Below are positions 43,863 through 53,887 of a stretch of 64,000 nt of DNA, one piece after another. Positions within the stretch are counted from its first letter, which is position 1. Each line of letters starts with the position of its first letter. Under the pieces are notes generated by a model. The model saw only the letters and a program-made list of their open reading frames with translations. It made no database searches and had not been told where the DNA came from. A program made the position numbers and the translations under genes. This DNA comes from Paenibacillus typhae (lineage in GTDB: Bacteria > Bacillota > Bacilli > Paenibacillales > Paenibacillaceae): the NCBI RefSeq assembly GCF_900099765.1, contig NZ_FNDX01000011.1:62001-126000 (forward strand). Reading direction: 5' to 3'.

Positions 43863-44903
43863 TTAGTTCTTCGCAAGCTCCTGCCGTACAATCGGCGCAA
43901 CCTTGGTGCCGAGCAGCTCGATTGCGCGCATAACCTCGCGGTGCGGCATCGTGCCGACGTTGACGTGGAGGAAGAAGCGGGTTACCCCGAGATTTTTGTG
44001 CAGCAGAATAATCTTCTCTGCCACATACTCGGAGTCTCCGACATACAGAGCCCCGCGCAGGCTGCGGGCATCGTCATAGGTGGCCCGGTTGTAGCTCTGG
44101 CCCCAGCCGCGTTCGCGGCCGATGACATTCATCTGCGCCTGAGTGGAAGGATAGAACAAGGCCGCTGCCTGTTCAGTGGTTTCGCCGACAAAGCCGTGGG
44201 AATGGGTCGCAATCTGCAGCTTGTCGGGATTATGTCCGGCCCGCGTCGCGGCTTCCTTATACAGCTTCACCAGCGGAGCGAAGCGTTCCGGCATCCCGCC
44301 GATGATGGCGAATGCAACCGGAAGGCCAAGCATACCGGCCCGGATGGCCGACTCGGGATTACCGCCTGTAGCGATCCACACCGGCAGCGGGTCCTGCACC
44401 GCACGTGGATACACAGGCAGATTGTCAATTGCCGGACGGTGGCCGCCGCGCCAGGTTACCTTCTCGGAGGCGCGGATTTTGAGCAGCAGCTCCAGCTTTT
44501 CATCGAATAATTCGTTATAATCGTCCAGACTGTAGCCGAACAGCGGGAAGGATTCGATAAAAGAGCCCCGGCCCGCCATGATCTCCGCCCGTCCGTTCGA
44601 AATGCCGTCAATTGTCGCGAATTGCTGATAGACCCGTACCGGGTCATCCGACGATAGTACGGATACGGCGCTGGTAAGCCGGATGTTCTTGGTCATTGCC
44701 GCTGCAGCCGCGAGGACAACCGCAGGTGCGCTTCCGGCATAGTCGGCGCGGTGATGCTCTCCGATTCCGTATACATCCAGTCCGACCTGATCGGCAAGGA
44801 CGATTTCCTCAACAGCCTCACGCAGTCTTTCAGCATGGCTAATTACCTCACCGGTCACCGGATCGGGTGTCGTTTCCAAAAATGTGCTGATTCCTATTTC
44901 CAT
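43863..44903 (-). CDS. Luciferase-like (LLM class) flavin-dependent oxidoreductase
   Basis: The 346-residue protein is a TIM-barrel bacterial-luciferase-like monooxygenase: [13 protein letters not shown] start, [66 protein letters not shown], and [12 protein letters not shown]. It uses FMNH2 or F420-like flavin and an unknown substrate. The start follows GGGAGGCGG. Confidence 0.9.
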   Translation of the reverse strand: MEIGISTFLETTPDPVTGEVISHAERLREAVEEIVLADQVGLDVYGIGEHHRADYAGSAPAVVLAAAAAMTKNIRLTSAVSVLSSDDPVRVYQQFATIDGISNGRAEIMAGRGSFIESFPLFGYSLDDYNELFDEKLELLLKIRASEKVTWRGGHRPAIDNLPVYPRAVQDPLPVWIATGGNPESAIRAGMLGLPVAFAIIGGMPERFAPLVKLYKEAATRAGHNPDKLQIATHSHGFVGETTEQAAALFYPSTQAQMNVIGRERGWGQSYNRATYDDARSLRGALYVGDSEYVAEKIILLHKNLGVTRFFLHVNVGTMPHREVMRAIELLGTKVAPIVRQELAKN

Positions 44904-45111
44904 CTAAATCCGCCTCCCTCTTCTCATACAGATATATTACTATACTTTTTAATGTTTCTCAACTTTAGTAAGTGAAAATCAAGGATTTATTCCGCGATTC
45001 CATGCCGGGCCGTGTCATGCGCCAATTTAGATAACTTGGACCGTTAAGCCGTTACTGCCCTTCTCTGTGGGACATAGCTTATTGTATTACGGACGAAAGC
45101 GGTGATCAGGA

Positions 45112-46686
45112 GTGGGAGAAGAATTAGGGAATACGGCGAGCGGTTTCGCCGCTCTTGCCGAAGGATTGAACACGACTGCAAGCGGGGCGGCAGCTCATGC
45201 GAAGGGCTTTGCTACCCTTGCCAGCGGGGACAGCTCGCATGCAGAGGGCAGTAATACGGTTGCGAGTGCCAGCGCGTCCCATGCGGAGGGACATCTTACT
45301 CAGGCAACGAATGATACGGCCCATGCAGAAGGCACCTCCACAACGGCCGACGGCGTGGCTTCCCATGCAGAAGGATATCTGACCCATGCCCTTGGAGATG
45401 GCTCGCATGCCGAGGGCTCCATGACAATGGCAGCCGGGGCGGAGGCTCATGCGGAAGGCAATGCCACCCAGGCCTGGGGAGACTATTCGCATACGGAAGG
45501 CCTCAGCACATCGACTCAGGCCGGTGCAGCGAGTGCCCATGCCGAAGGGGAAGGGAACTCGGCAGCCGGAAGGGCGTCCCATGCCGAAGGCGGCGGCACT
45601 GATCCGCTGGGCAATCCTGCCCCCAACTTTGCCGGCGGGGCCGGTTCCCATGCCGAGGGGGTCGGAACCACTTCGCTGGGTTTTGCCTCGCATGCGGAGG
45701 GCGGAACTTTAGATATAACGGCTGCCGCAGGGCCAGTGGCGCTGGGCGATTTCGCGCATGCCGAAGGGCAGAGCACGACCGCCAGCGGGACAGCCAGTCA
45801 TGCGGAGGGGCTGCAGACTAAGGCCAGCGGGCCGTCTGCCCATGCGGAAGGTGTCAGTACACTGGCCAGCGGCCTCTACGCTCATGCCGAAGGTGCGAAT
45901 ACTACAGCCGACGGGCAGGCCTCGCATGCAGAAGGCTTTATGACGCAGGCCTTCGGGGCGAATTCACATGCCGAAGGCGAGAGCACGACCGTCATGCCGG
46001 GTCACCCGGGCTCCCATATTATGGGCCAGAACGGGTCAACCCGGTTTGCCTACTCCTGGCATCTGGCGGGCGGGCTGGCAGTAGGGCCGAGTCTTAATTC
46101 GGCGGTAATCGAAGGGGCTACAGGGAATCTTTATCTGGACGGTACTGTTATTTCCCCGGCTGCAGCTGATTATGCGGAGATGTTCGAGACATCTGACGGC
46201 CAGGCGCTGGAGCCCGGATATTTTGTCACCTTTGACGGAGCCAGCGAGAAGATACGCAAAGCGAATGCCGAGGATGAATACATTCTGGGGGTAGTAAGCG
46301 GAAGACCTGCCATTCTGGCGGATGCCAGCGATTTGCGCTGGCACAAGCTATTCGTGATGGATGAGTGGGACCGGATCCAGTATCAGGAGGTTGAGGTACC
46401 GGAGGTCAGGGATACAGAGGGCAACGTGGTCCGCGCTGCCTCGTCCAAAACCGAGCCGGTTCTGAATCCGGACTGGAACGCCGCAGAGGAGTATATTCCG
46501 CGGCTGCAGCGTGACGAATGGGTAGCGGTAGGGGTCATCGGCAAGCTGCTTGTCCGCGATGACGGCACCTGCCGGCCGGGAGGCTATTGCATGCCGAATG
46601 ATGAAGGCATTGCGACGTCAGCTGCCGCTGGATACCGGGTCATGAACCGGACCCGGGATGACCAGGTGCGAATTTTTGTGAGATAA
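45112..46686 (+). CDS. SHAEG-repeat protein with self-cleaving peptidase G2 domain
   Basis: Residues 1-300 are about 18 copies of a 14-residue repeat built on T-A-S-G-x-x-S/A-H-A-E-G, the YadA-head-like trimeric beta-roll found in adhesins and phage fibres. A linker leads to a C-terminal domain (about 345-524) with ADYAEMFE, the hallmark of the peptidase G2 intramolecular chaperone that cleaves itself after folding a trimeric fibre. No signal peptide and no phage genes adjoin. The GTG at 45112 is a weak start since AGG lies only one base before it, so the start is uncertain. The preceding 44904-45111 holds nothing definite. Confidence 0.82.
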   Translation: MGEELGNTASGFAALAEGLNTTASGAAAHAKGFATLASGDSSHAEGSNTVASASASHAEGHLTQATNDTAHAEGTSTTADGVASHAEGYLTHALGDGSHAEGSMTMAAGAEAHAEGNATQAWGDYSHTEGLSTSTQAGAASAHAEGEGNSAAGRASHAEGGGTDPLGNPAPNFAGGAGSHAEGVGTTSLGFASHAEGGTLDITAAAGPVALGDFAHAEGQSTTASGTASHAEGLQTKASGPSAHAEGVSTLASGLYAHAEGANTTADGQASHAEGFMTQAFGANSHAEGESTTVMPGHPGSHIMGQNGSTRFAYSWHLAGGLAVGPSLNSAVIEGATGNLYLDGTVISPAAADYAEMFETSDGQALEPGYFVTFDGASEKIRKANAEDEYILGVVSGRPAILADASDLRWHKLFVMDEWDRIQYQEVEVPEVRDTEGNVVRAASSKTEPVLNPDWNAAEEYIPRLQRDEWVAVGVIGKLLVRDDGTCRPGGYCMPNDEGIATSAAAGYRVMNRTRDDQVRIFVR

Positions 46687-46715
46687 GTTACCTTGAGCGC
46701 CCACTGCACACCAAA

Positions 46716-46755
46716 GCCGGGCAGCTCCCCGATCCTGCATCGGGAGCTGCCCGGC
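46716..46755. terminator. GC-rich hairpin between convergent genes
   Basis: GCCGGGCAGCTCC / GGAGCTGCCCGGC plus CGAT / ATCG with one bulge make a very stable stem. T-runs are short on both sides, so it may end transcripts from both the SHAEG gene and the small toxin gene. Confidence 0.65.
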
Positions 46756-46769
46756 CTGTTGGCGTGAGG

Positions 46770-46850
46770 CTAGGATTTATCCTTCTTTACGGCAAGCTGT
46801 ACGATCATAATGACAAGGGCAAGCAGGGCGATAAGCTGATCTGTACTCAT
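46770..46850 (-). CDS. 26-residue hydrophobic peptide, holin-like toxin
   Basis: The peptide MSTDQLIALLALVIMIVQ plus LAVKKDKS is a single membrane helix with a lysine-rich end. It starts at an ATG exactly 8 bases after GGAGG, an ideal translation signal. This resembles the small holin-like or type I toxin peptides of Firmicutes, which are usually silenced by an antisense RNA. I did not identify that RNA. A longer in-frame reading to 47081 lacks a ribosome site. The rest of 46851-47147 shows only short inverted repeats such as CTAATGA / TCATTAG at about 46929-46962. Confidence 0.6.
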   Translation of the reverse strand: MSTDQLIALLALVIMIVQLAVKKDKS

Positions 46851-47147
46851 GGTCCGATCCTCCAATCCATACTGCAGAATGGCTCTCGGACCGGCATCTC
46901 CCCTCCCCGGAAGCTGCTTTTGTTTCCCTAATGAAGCATATGAGATGCTGAATATCATTAGTACTTCATTTGCTAAATAATTAATGCCGCAAGTTAACGG
47001 GAGTCCGTAAATCTTTGTGCACCGCAGCGAAGCCTTTTCCAATTGCGGTATTCCGCTGCCGTTGATTCTTGAATTACCCACTTGATTATTCCTTATCCGC
47101 AGGATAGCATAGAGGGAAATGTCTATATTTCATAGGATTAATTTCAT

Positions 47148-48488
47148 TTGGGGAGTGTTGAGGAGCATGATCGTCCGAAGCTGGCGGTGGGCTGGATTGT
47201 GGTTGTTCTAGCCAGTCTGATTTTTGTGGTTACCCTGTTTTTTGTCATTTGGCAGCCGCGCGGCCTGTCCATTGGCTGGTCGGCCTGCGGGGGCGCGCTG
47301 CTGGCGCTGATCGCCGGAGTAGTAAGCTTTACGGATGTGCGGGATGTAACGCTGATTGTCTGGAATGCGACGCTGGCGTTTGTGGCGATCATTCTGATCT
47401 CACTTATTCTGGACAGAATCGGCTTTTTTGAGTGGGCGGCACTGCATATGGCGGCGGCAGCCCGCGGCAATGGTACGCTGATGTTCATTTATGTCATTGT
47501 GCTGGGGGCGGTGGTTTCGGCCTTCTTTGCCAATGACGGGGCTGCGCTGATTCTGACCCCGATTGTGCTTGCGATGGTAAGGGCGCTGAATTTTGATGAA
47601 AAAAAAGTATTTCCGTTCATCATCGCAAGCGGATTTATCGCCGATACGACGTCGCTTCCGCTGATCGTCAGCAATCTGGTCAACATCGTGTCCGCCGATT
47701 TCTTCGGCATCACCTTTATGCAGTACGCCGGGCGCATGCTGCTGCCTACCCTGTTCTCGCTTGGGGCCAGCATCGGGGTGCTGTATTTGTATTTCCGCAA
47801 AAGCATACCGGGGCGCTACGACGCCTCCCAGGTCAGGGAACCGCGTGAAGCGATTAAGGACCTGCGGATGTTCCGGCTGTCCTGGGCGGTGCTGGCGATG
47901 CTGCTGGCCGGGTATTTTGTGAGCGAGTTCCTGAGTATTCCGGTTTCGCTGGTTGCCGGTGTGATTGCGCTTCTCTTCCTCTGGATGGCCAGCCGGAGTC
48001 CGAATATCAAGACCATGGAAGTGGTCAAGGGCGCACCGTGGGCGATCGTTTTTTTCTCAATCGGAATGTATGTCGTAGTGTACGGCCTTCGTAATGTTGG
48101 ACTGACCGATGTACTGGCCGATATCATCAGCAGGCTGGCCGGGCACGGGCTGTTCACGGCAACGATGGGCATGGGCTTCCTTGCTGCAATTATATCTTCT
48201 ATTATGAATAACCTGCCGACCGTGCTGATCGGTGCGCTGGCTGTGGATACAGCAAATGCCGCAGGACTCATCAAGGAAGCACTTATATATGCCAATGTCA
48301 TTGGCTCCGATCTGGGACCGAAGATTACCCCGATCGGTTCTCTGGCTACGCTGCTGTGGCTGCATGTCCTGTCCTCCAAGGGAGTGAAAATTTCCTGGGG
48401 CACCTATTTCAAGACCGGGATTGTCCTTACTATACCGACCTTATTCCTTACTTTATTAGGACTGTATTTGACACTGAAGCTGTTCTAG
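47148..48488 (+). CDS. arsB: Arsenite efflux transporter ArsB
   Basis: The protein of up to 446 residues is a 12-helix ion transporter of the ArsB family: [56 protein letters not shown] and [25 protein letters not shown] closely match ArsB. It exports arsenite or antimonite, with or without an ATPase. The TTG at 47148 has no clear ribosome site and an in-frame GTG at 47184 is an alternative, so the start is uncertain. No arsR or arsC gene is next to it. Confidence 0.88.
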   Translation: MGSVEEHDRPKLAVGWIVVVLASLIFVVTLFFVIWQPRGLSIGWSACGGALLALIAGVVSFTDVRDVTLIVWNATLAFVAIILISLILDRIGFFEWAALHMAAAARGNGTLMFIYVIVLGAVVSAFFANDGAALILTPIVLAMVRALNFDEKKVFPFIIASGFIADTTSLPLIVSNLVNIVSADFFGITFMQYAGRMLLPTLFSLGASIGVLYLYFRKSIPGRYDASQVREPREAIKDLRMFRLSWAVLAMLLAGYFVSEFLSIPVSLVAGVIALLFLWMASRSPNIKTMEVVKGAPWAIVFFSIGMYVVVYGLRNVGLTDVLADIISRLAGHGLFTATMGMGFLAAIISSIMNNLPTVLIGALAVDTANAAGLIKEALIYANVIGSDLGPKITPIGSLATLLWLHVLSSKGVKISWGTYFKTGIVLTIPTLFLTLLGLYLTLKLF

Positions 48489-48526
48489 CGGCTGCAGCAC
48501 GCACATCTCCTTCAAATTCAAAAAAA

Positions 48527-48562
48527 CGGCCCGGACAGGTGATGTCCGGGCCGCTATTTTTT
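48527..48562. terminator. Bidirectional terminator, arsB and oxalate decarboxylase
   Basis: CGGCCCGGACA / TGTCCGGGCCG is a perfect 11-bp stem with T-runs on both strands (ATTTTTT one way, TTTTTTT the other). It ends both convergent genes. Confidence 0.9.
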
Positions 48563-48566
48563 GCCT

Positions 48567-49766
48567 TCAGTCGGTCCTTTTCTCGTATCCGAATCCCGGA
48601 TACTTTACAACAGGCCATTTGACCTTGCGCAGAGCATCCATCAGCCCGGCTCCGATATGCAGGTTGCTGCTGACCAGCTCATGCGGGGTTAATGCCATCC
48701 ACTGGTTCAGGGAAACATCGGCGAACCGGTCGCTCTTGAACATTTCTAGAAACCATAACGTCTCTGTTCCGGTGTTCTGAATATAATGGCCCATGGCGAA
48801 CGGCACATAGCCGACATCCCCGGCCCTGTAATTGAAGGTGCGCGCTGCGCCGTTGCCGCCGAACACGGTCATCCGGCCCTGGCCGCTCAGGTAATACTGC
48901 CACTCGTCGTTGTTCGGATGCCAGTGCAGCTCGCGCATTGCACCGGGCTCGATCTCGACCAGCGCCGCAGCGATGTTCCGTGAAATGGGGAAATTGGACG
49001 AATCGACAATTCGCACACTGCCTCCCGGTGTTTTGAGCGGGGGCTGGGCCAGCAGCCGGTGCTTGAAGCTCAGCGGAATCTCACCGTACGGAGATTGTAC
49101 CTTCTGCTGCTCAAGTGCCCCGGGCACCTGGTCCTGATAAATGTACACCTGTTCCTTCGGGATACAGTCAAAAGCCGACTCAGGCACCCCGAAGTTAGCC
49201 GACAGTACTTCCTTTGGCGTATGGGCGAACCAGTCAGAGATGGACAACGTGTTGAGGTCGGAGAAGCTGCCGTCATCGAAGACCAGCAGAAATTCGCAGC
49301 CCTGCTCGAGCCCCTGGATGGAGTGGGGGATACCCGGAGGAAAATACCACAGGTCGCCGGGGCCTACATCAGCGATGAAATTGCGCCCGTTCTGGTCAAC
49401 TGCAGTAATCCGGGCGCTGCCCAGCAGCATATAGGACCATTCCGCCTGCTGATGCCAGTGCAGCTCCCGGACGCCGCCCGGCGTCAGGCTCATGTTTACT
49501 CCGGCGAGCGTTGTAGCAACAGGAAGCTCCCGGACTGTAACTTCCCGCGACCAGCCGCCGTAGTTAAGCTGCATGTGGGCATCCGAGAAGGAAAACTTCA
49601 GGTTGGGAATAAGTCCGTTATCGGTGACGGGTGGGACGAACATATCGGGATTCTCCCGGTCACGCAGCACATCGCGCGGACCCAGATCCACATTGCCGGC
49701 GCCGTCGTTTCTGATGGGCTGGGGGATTGGCGCGTTACCTTTAAAGGGGGATTGTTCAGAATTCAT
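48567..49766 (-). CDS. oxdD: Bicupin oxalate decarboxylase with variant lid
   Basis: The 399-residue bicupin has two manganese sites. Domain 1 has [11 protein letters not shown] and the later PPGIPHSI; domain 2 has [12 protein letters not shown] and FAMGHYIQN, followed by [18 protein letters not shown] with the conserved Glu. The flexible lid in domain 1, SENST in the well-studied Bacillus enzymes, reads S-D-L-N-T here (residues 169-173), replacing the catalytic Glu by Asp. Decarboxylation of oxalate to formate is therefore likely but not assured. No signal peptide. The gene is convergent with arsB. Confidence 0.9.
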   Translation of the reverse strand: MNSEQSPFKGNAPIPQPIRNDGAGNVDLGPRDVLRDRENPDMFVPPVTDNGLIPNLKFSFSDAHMQLNYGGWSREVTVRELPVATTLAGVNMSLTPGGVRELHWHQQAEWSYMLLGSARITAVDQNGRNFIADVGPGDLWYFPPGIPHSIQGLEQGCEFLLVFDDGSFSDLNTLSISDWFAHTPKEVLSANFGVPESAFDCIPKEQVYIYQDQVPGALEQQKVQSPYGEIPLSFKHRLLAQPPLKTPGGSVRIVDSSNFPISRNIAAALVEIEPGAMRELHWHPNNDEWQYYLSGQGRMTVFGGNGAARTFNYRAGDVGYVPFAMGHYIQNTGTETLWFLEMFKSDRFADVSLNQWMALTPHELVSSNLHIGAGLMDALRKVKWPVVKYPGFGYEKRTD

Positions 49767-49959
49767 AACGGCTCCTTTCCGGATTACAGGGCTTAATGTT
49801 TACTCTATATGATCTGTGGCTGCCGATTATGATTGTGATTGATGTCCGGCAGGATGTATGATTGGGTGTAGGCAGCGGAATATGGTATATTTCGTTCATA
49901 CAAACACAGTGCAGCAGAAGGCAGGCTGCAACAATAGCAGAGAGCAGGTTCAAAACGAG

Positions 49960-51516
49960 ATGACAACAGGTGAACAACAGAGATACCGCTTCAGCGAGGC
50001 CCCGATCTGGGAGCTGCAGCGTTCTTATTATGAACAGCTTGGCATGAAGGCGTGGAACAATGATCAGGTGCCTCAGTATATAACCAGCAATCCTATGATC
50101 GGAACGGCGTATGCGGAGATGATTTTCGGATTTTTACAGGACCGGGCCGCCAAGGGTGATACAGCTGAACCGGTAATTATCCTGGAGCTGGGGGCAGGGG
50201 CAGGCCGGCTGGCCTTCCAGACCCTTCAAAAGCTAAGTGAACTGATTGAGTATGCCGGAATACCGCTTCCGCCGTTCAAATATGTGATGAGCGATCTTCC
50301 GCTTCTGAATATTACCGGCTGGCAGCAGCATCCGCGGCTGATCCCATTTGTGGAGCAGGGAATTCTGGACTTTGCCCGCTTCGATGCTGTGGCGGACACG
50401 GAATTGAAGCTGGTACACAGCGGAGCGGTCATCCGGCCGGGTGATCTTGCACAGCCGCTGCTCGTTATCGCGAATTACTTCTTTGACAGCATTCAGCAGG
50501 AGCTGCTGTATGTGGACGAAGGCAACATTTTCGACTGCGAGGTGTCCCTGAAGTATCCGGAGCAGGCGGAGACCATGACTACTTCCGAAGTGCTCAGGGA
50601 TCTTGTGCCGGAATATCATTATGTCCGTGCTGCTGCCTATGAAGAACCGGACTATCCGTTCCAGCAGGTCATTTCCTTTTACCGGCAGCAGCTTGAGGAC
50701 TCGCATATCCTGTTTCCGGCTGCGGCGCTTTCCTGTATGGAACGGCTGGACAAGCTGTCCCGGGCAGGCTTTGTCCTGCTGACAGCAGATAAAGGGGACC
50801 ACCGGCTGGAGAACTGGGAGTTCCTTGAGCCGCCGAAGCTGATGCATCACGGCAGCATCTCACTGACGGCGAATTATCATGCCATGCAGTATTACTTTGA
50901 GCAGAAGGGTGCACAGACACTGACGACTCCGCATCATTACAAGAATCTGAACGTAGTCTGCATGCTGATGCTGAAGGACCCGGATGCCCATGTGCAGACC
51001 CGGCTGGCTTACCGGCGGAGTGTTGAACGGTTCGGACCGGATGATTTTTTCAGCATGAAGCTGTGGATTGACAATAATTATGATTCCATGGGAATGCAGC
51101 AGATGCTGGCCTTCTGGCGGCTGGGCGGCTATGATGCCGAGCTGTTCATCCAGAGCGCGGAGCGGATCTCCGCCCTGCTGCCGGATGCCAACGACGAGGA
51201 ACTGCTCGACCTGCAGCTGGGGATTCAGAAGATGTGGGACGGATATTATCCGATGCCGCAAAAATACGATCTGGCCCTGGACACCGGACTGCTGCTGTTC
51301 GAAATGGACCAGTACGGCGAATCGCGCCGGTACCTGGAGCTGTCACTGGCCGAGGGCGATGAGGAGCCGGTTGTAACTGTGCTGTACTGTCTGGCGATCT
51401 GCTGCTACGAGCTGGAAGATGATGCGGGTGCGCTGGAATATACCCGGAAGGCGCTGGTTATCGAGCCTGATCATGAGGAAGCGCTGGATCTGCTGAATGC
51501 GCTAAGCCAGGGCTGA
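49960..51516 (+). CDS. SAM-dependent methyltransferase-like protein with TPR tail
   Basis: The N-terminal half has a Rossmann methyltransferase core with the SAM motif VIILELGAGAGRLAFQTLQ and the downstream FKYVMSDLPLLNITGW and VIANYFFDSI. The layout resembles MidA-type methyltransferases. The C-terminal 150 residues have tetratricopeptide-like helices (YGESRRYLELSLAEGDEEPVVTVLYCLAICCYELEDDAGALEYTRKAL). The frame is open upstream to 49858 with other ATGs at 49858 and 49882; 49960 is chosen because similarity seems to begin there, giving 518 residues. Substrate unknown. Confidence 0.72.
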   Translation: MTTGEQQRYRFSEAPIWELQRSYYEQLGMKAWNNDQVPQYITSNPMIGTAYAEMIFGFLQDRAAKGDTAEPVIILELGAGAGRLAFQTLQKLSELIEYAGIPLPPFKYVMSDLPLLNITGWQQHPRLIPFVEQGILDFARFDAVADTELKLVHSGAVIRPGDLAQPLLVIANYFFDSIQQELLYVDEGNIFDCEVSLKYPEQAETMTTSEVLRDLVPEYHYVRAAAYEEPDYPFQQVISFYRQQLEDSHILFPAAALSCMERLDKLSRAGFVLLTADKGDHRLENWEFLEPPKLMHHGSISLTANYHAMQYYFEQKGAQTLTTPHHYKNLNVVCMLMLKDPDAHVQTRLAYRRSVERFGPDDFFSMKLWIDNNYDSMGMQQMLAFWRLGGYDAELFIQSAERISALLPDANDEELLDLQLGIQKMWDGYYPMPQKYDLALDTGLLLFEMDQYGESRRYLELSLAEGDEEPVVTVLYCLAICCYELEDDAGALEYTRKALVIEPDHEEALDLLNALSQG

Positions 51517-51565
51517 CAGCCGCTTTACAGCAATGGATTGATTTGTTATCCTATAGCCAATAATG

Positions 51566-51864
51566 AAACGCGATGATGAGAAGAGTAGATACGTGCAGTC
51601 CTTCACAGAGAGCCCCGGACGGTGAAAAGGGGCAGGGATAGCCGTATTGAACCAAGCCTCTGAGTGGCGTATCGGAACCGGCAGCCGGGGATGGTACGAC
51701 AGGAGCTCCTGTTATAGAGCTAGAGTATAAGCCTTGCATCCGCAGCTCTGCGGACAATGCCGTACTTGATGAGATTAATATGGCGACATATTAATGAACC
51801 TGGGGTGGTACCGCGAGAATCTCGTCCCCAAGACTAATCAGTCTTGGAGGTGAGGTTCTTTTTT
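51566..51864 (+). ncRNA. T-box leader of glnS
   Basis: The leader has the Stem I start ATGATGAGAAGAGTAG, a distal-loop region GTGAAAAGGGG, the T-box sequence GAACCTGGGGTGGTACCGCG at 51795-51814, and a terminator CCAAGACT / AGTCTTGG with TTTTTT at 51856-51864. The specifier is probably CAA at 51653-51655 (in GAACCAAGCC), a glutamine codon matching the downstream gene. Uncharged tRNA-Gln should stabilise the antiterminator and turn glnS on. Confidence 0.92.
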
Positions 51865-51921
51865 GTTAACCAGCAAACTTTAATAAGCGGAGATTTTACC
51901 CATTCACAGGAGGTTATTCGA

Positions 51922-53634
51922 ATGAGAGAGCTATCTGCAGAAACCGGCACAACGTTAGACGATACGGCAGCTGCCGGTGAACATTTTATGGAAAAGCTGA
52001 TCAGGGAAGACGTGGAGAGCAGAGTGTTCAGCAGGGACATCTGTACCCGCTTTCCGCCCGAGCCCAACGGCTATCTTCATATCGGCAGTGCGTTTGCCAT
52101 CCATACCAACTATGACCTGGCCCGTAAATTCGGCGGTCATTTTCATTTGCGTTTTGACGATACCAATCCTTTAAAAGAGGACATGGAATACGTGCACGCG
52201 ATCATCGAGGATCTGGAGTGGCTGGGTGCAAGCCCGGAGGGGCATATCTATTACGGCTCCGACTATTCGGAACAGATCTATGAAAGTGCAGTAACCCTGA
52301 TCCGAAAGGGAAAAGCCTATGTCTGCGGGCTTGCGCCGGAAGAAGTGACTGCCTACAGGGGCACATTGACGCAGCCGGGAAAAAACAGCCCGTACCGTGA
52401 CCGTCCTCTGGAGGAGAATCTGGCTTTGTTCGCCGGAATGCGGCAGGGCGATTACCCCACAGGCTCCATGGTGCTCCGGGCCAAAATCGATATGGGCTCG
52501 CCCAACATCAATCTCCGGGACCCTATTCTATATAGAATTATTCACGCGCCGCATTACCGGACCGGGGATGAATGGTGCATCTACCCGATGTATGACTTTG
52601 CCCATCCAATCCAGGATGCGATTGAGGGAGTGACCCATTCCCTGTGCTCGCTGGAGTTCAAGGACCACCGGCCGCTGTATGAATGGGTGCTGAATGAGCT
52701 GGATATTCCCGAGCCGCCGCGGCAAAGGGAGTTCGGCAGAGTCAACCTGACCGGAGTCGTTACGAGCAAAAGATACCTCCGCCAGCTGGTGGCCGGCGGC
52801 CATGTGGACGGCTGGGATGATCCGCGGCTGCCTACCTTACGCGGGCTGCGCAGAAGGGGCTTTACCCCGGAGAGCATCAAGCGGTTTGTGACCGAGATCG
52901 GGATGGTCCGAAGCCATTCGATGGTGGACTTTTCGCTGCTGGAGCATGTGCTGAGACAGGATCTGAAGGCCAGTGTTCCTGCGGTAATGGCTGTGCTAGA
53001 ACCGCTCAAGGTAGTGATCACCAACTATACCGGACCGGAGACAGAGCTGCTGAGTCTGGATAACAACAGTGAGAATCCGGAGCTGGGGACAAGAGAGGCT
53101 CCTTTCAGCAGCGTGCTCTACATTGAACGTGAGGACTTCATGGAGCATCCTGTGCCGGGCTTCCGGCGGCTGATCCCAGGCGGTGAAGTGCGCCTGAAGG
53201 GGGCGTATATTATCAAGTGCAATGAGGTGATCAAGGACCCGGTGACCGGGGAAATCAGCGAGCTGCGCTGCACCTATGATTCTGAGACGAAGAGCGGCAG
53301 CGCCATGAGCGGGCGGAAGGTCAAAGGGACGATCCACTGGGTATCCGCCAGCCATGCGGTGCCCGCTGAGGTGAATTTGTATGAGCAGCTGCTGAAGGTT
53401 GGCGAAGGGCCGAAGGAGGAGAGCGAAGCTTGGGAGGATGTCCTCAATCCCGATTCCATCCGGACTTTGAAGCACTGTCTGGTCGAGCCCTATGTGCTCG
53501 AAGCGCTGGCGCTGGAAAGATTCCAGTTCATCCGCCACGGCTATTTTACCTCGGACAACAAGCTGTGCAGCCCTGAGCATCTGGTGTTCAACCGGATCGT
53601 ACCGCTGAAGGACGGGTGGAAGGGGAGGAAGTAG
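51922..53634 (+). CDS. glnS: Glutaminyl-tRNA synthetase
   Basis: The 570-residue enzyme charges tRNA-Gln with glutamine. It has the class I start RFPPEPNGYLHIGSAFAI (HIGH motif as HIGS), LRFDDTNPLKEDMEYV, and the KMSKS-like VVTSKRYL. The ATG at 51922 follows CAGGAGGTT; a longer open frame reaches into the T-box terminator and is not used. Many Bacilli lack glnS and use GatCAB instead, so a dedicated T-box-controlled glnS is a marker of the Paenibacillus-like lineage. Transcription is governed by the T-box just upstream. Confidence 0.94.
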   Translation: MRELSAETGTTLDDTAAAGEHFMEKLIREDVESRVFSRDICTRFPPEPNGYLHIGSAFAIHTNYDLARKFGGHFHLRFDDTNPLKEDMEYVHAIIEDLEWLGASPEGHIYYGSDYSEQIYESAVTLIRKGKAYVCGLAPEEVTAYRGTLTQPGKNSPYRDRPLEENLALFAGMRQGDYPTGSMVLRAKIDMGSPNINLRDPILYRIIHAPHYRTGDEWCIYPMYDFAHPIQDAIEGVTHSLCSLEFKDHRPLYEWVLNELDIPEPPRQREFGRVNLTGVVTSKRYLRQLVAGGHVDGWDDPRLPTLRGLRRRGFTPESIKRFVTEIGMVRSHSMVDFSLLEHVLRQDLKASVPAVMAVLEPLKVVITNYTGPETELLSLDNNSENPELGTREAPFSSVLYIEREDFMEHPVPGFRRLIPGGEVRLKGAYIIKCNEVIKDPVTGEISELRCTYDSETKSGSAMSGRKVKGTIHWVSASHAVPAEVNLYEQLLKVGEGPKEESEAWEDVLNPDSIRTLKHCLVEPYVLEALALERFQFIRHGYFTSDNKLCSPEHLVFNRIVPLKDGWKGRK

Positions 53635-53887
53635 GGCGGGAAGAGTATTTATGAAGCCTTTAGATGAACATACAGCTACAGTAGCTGAAACCAGCCTGAT
53701 AAGAAGTGTTAAGTAATATGCATCATGGGGGCGGATGACGATGCTGTTTTTTTGACAGAGCGGTACTCGTTGTAACTAAGTGGAAATTCGTCACTTAATT
53801 CTTGTACAAAGTCGGCAACAACATATTTTCTCCACAAATAGCCTCTATACTGGGAGTATCAACTGAAATCCTGAAGGAGGCACAACG

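Noticed and set aside
45112..46010. DNA-level repeats resembling a repeat array at 45.1-46 kb
   Set aside because: They follow the 42-base period of a protein repeat (SHAEG) and vary at third codon positions, so they are coding.
53651..53716. 21-residue frame after glnS
   Set aside because: Hydrophilic, short, without conserved features; probably chance.
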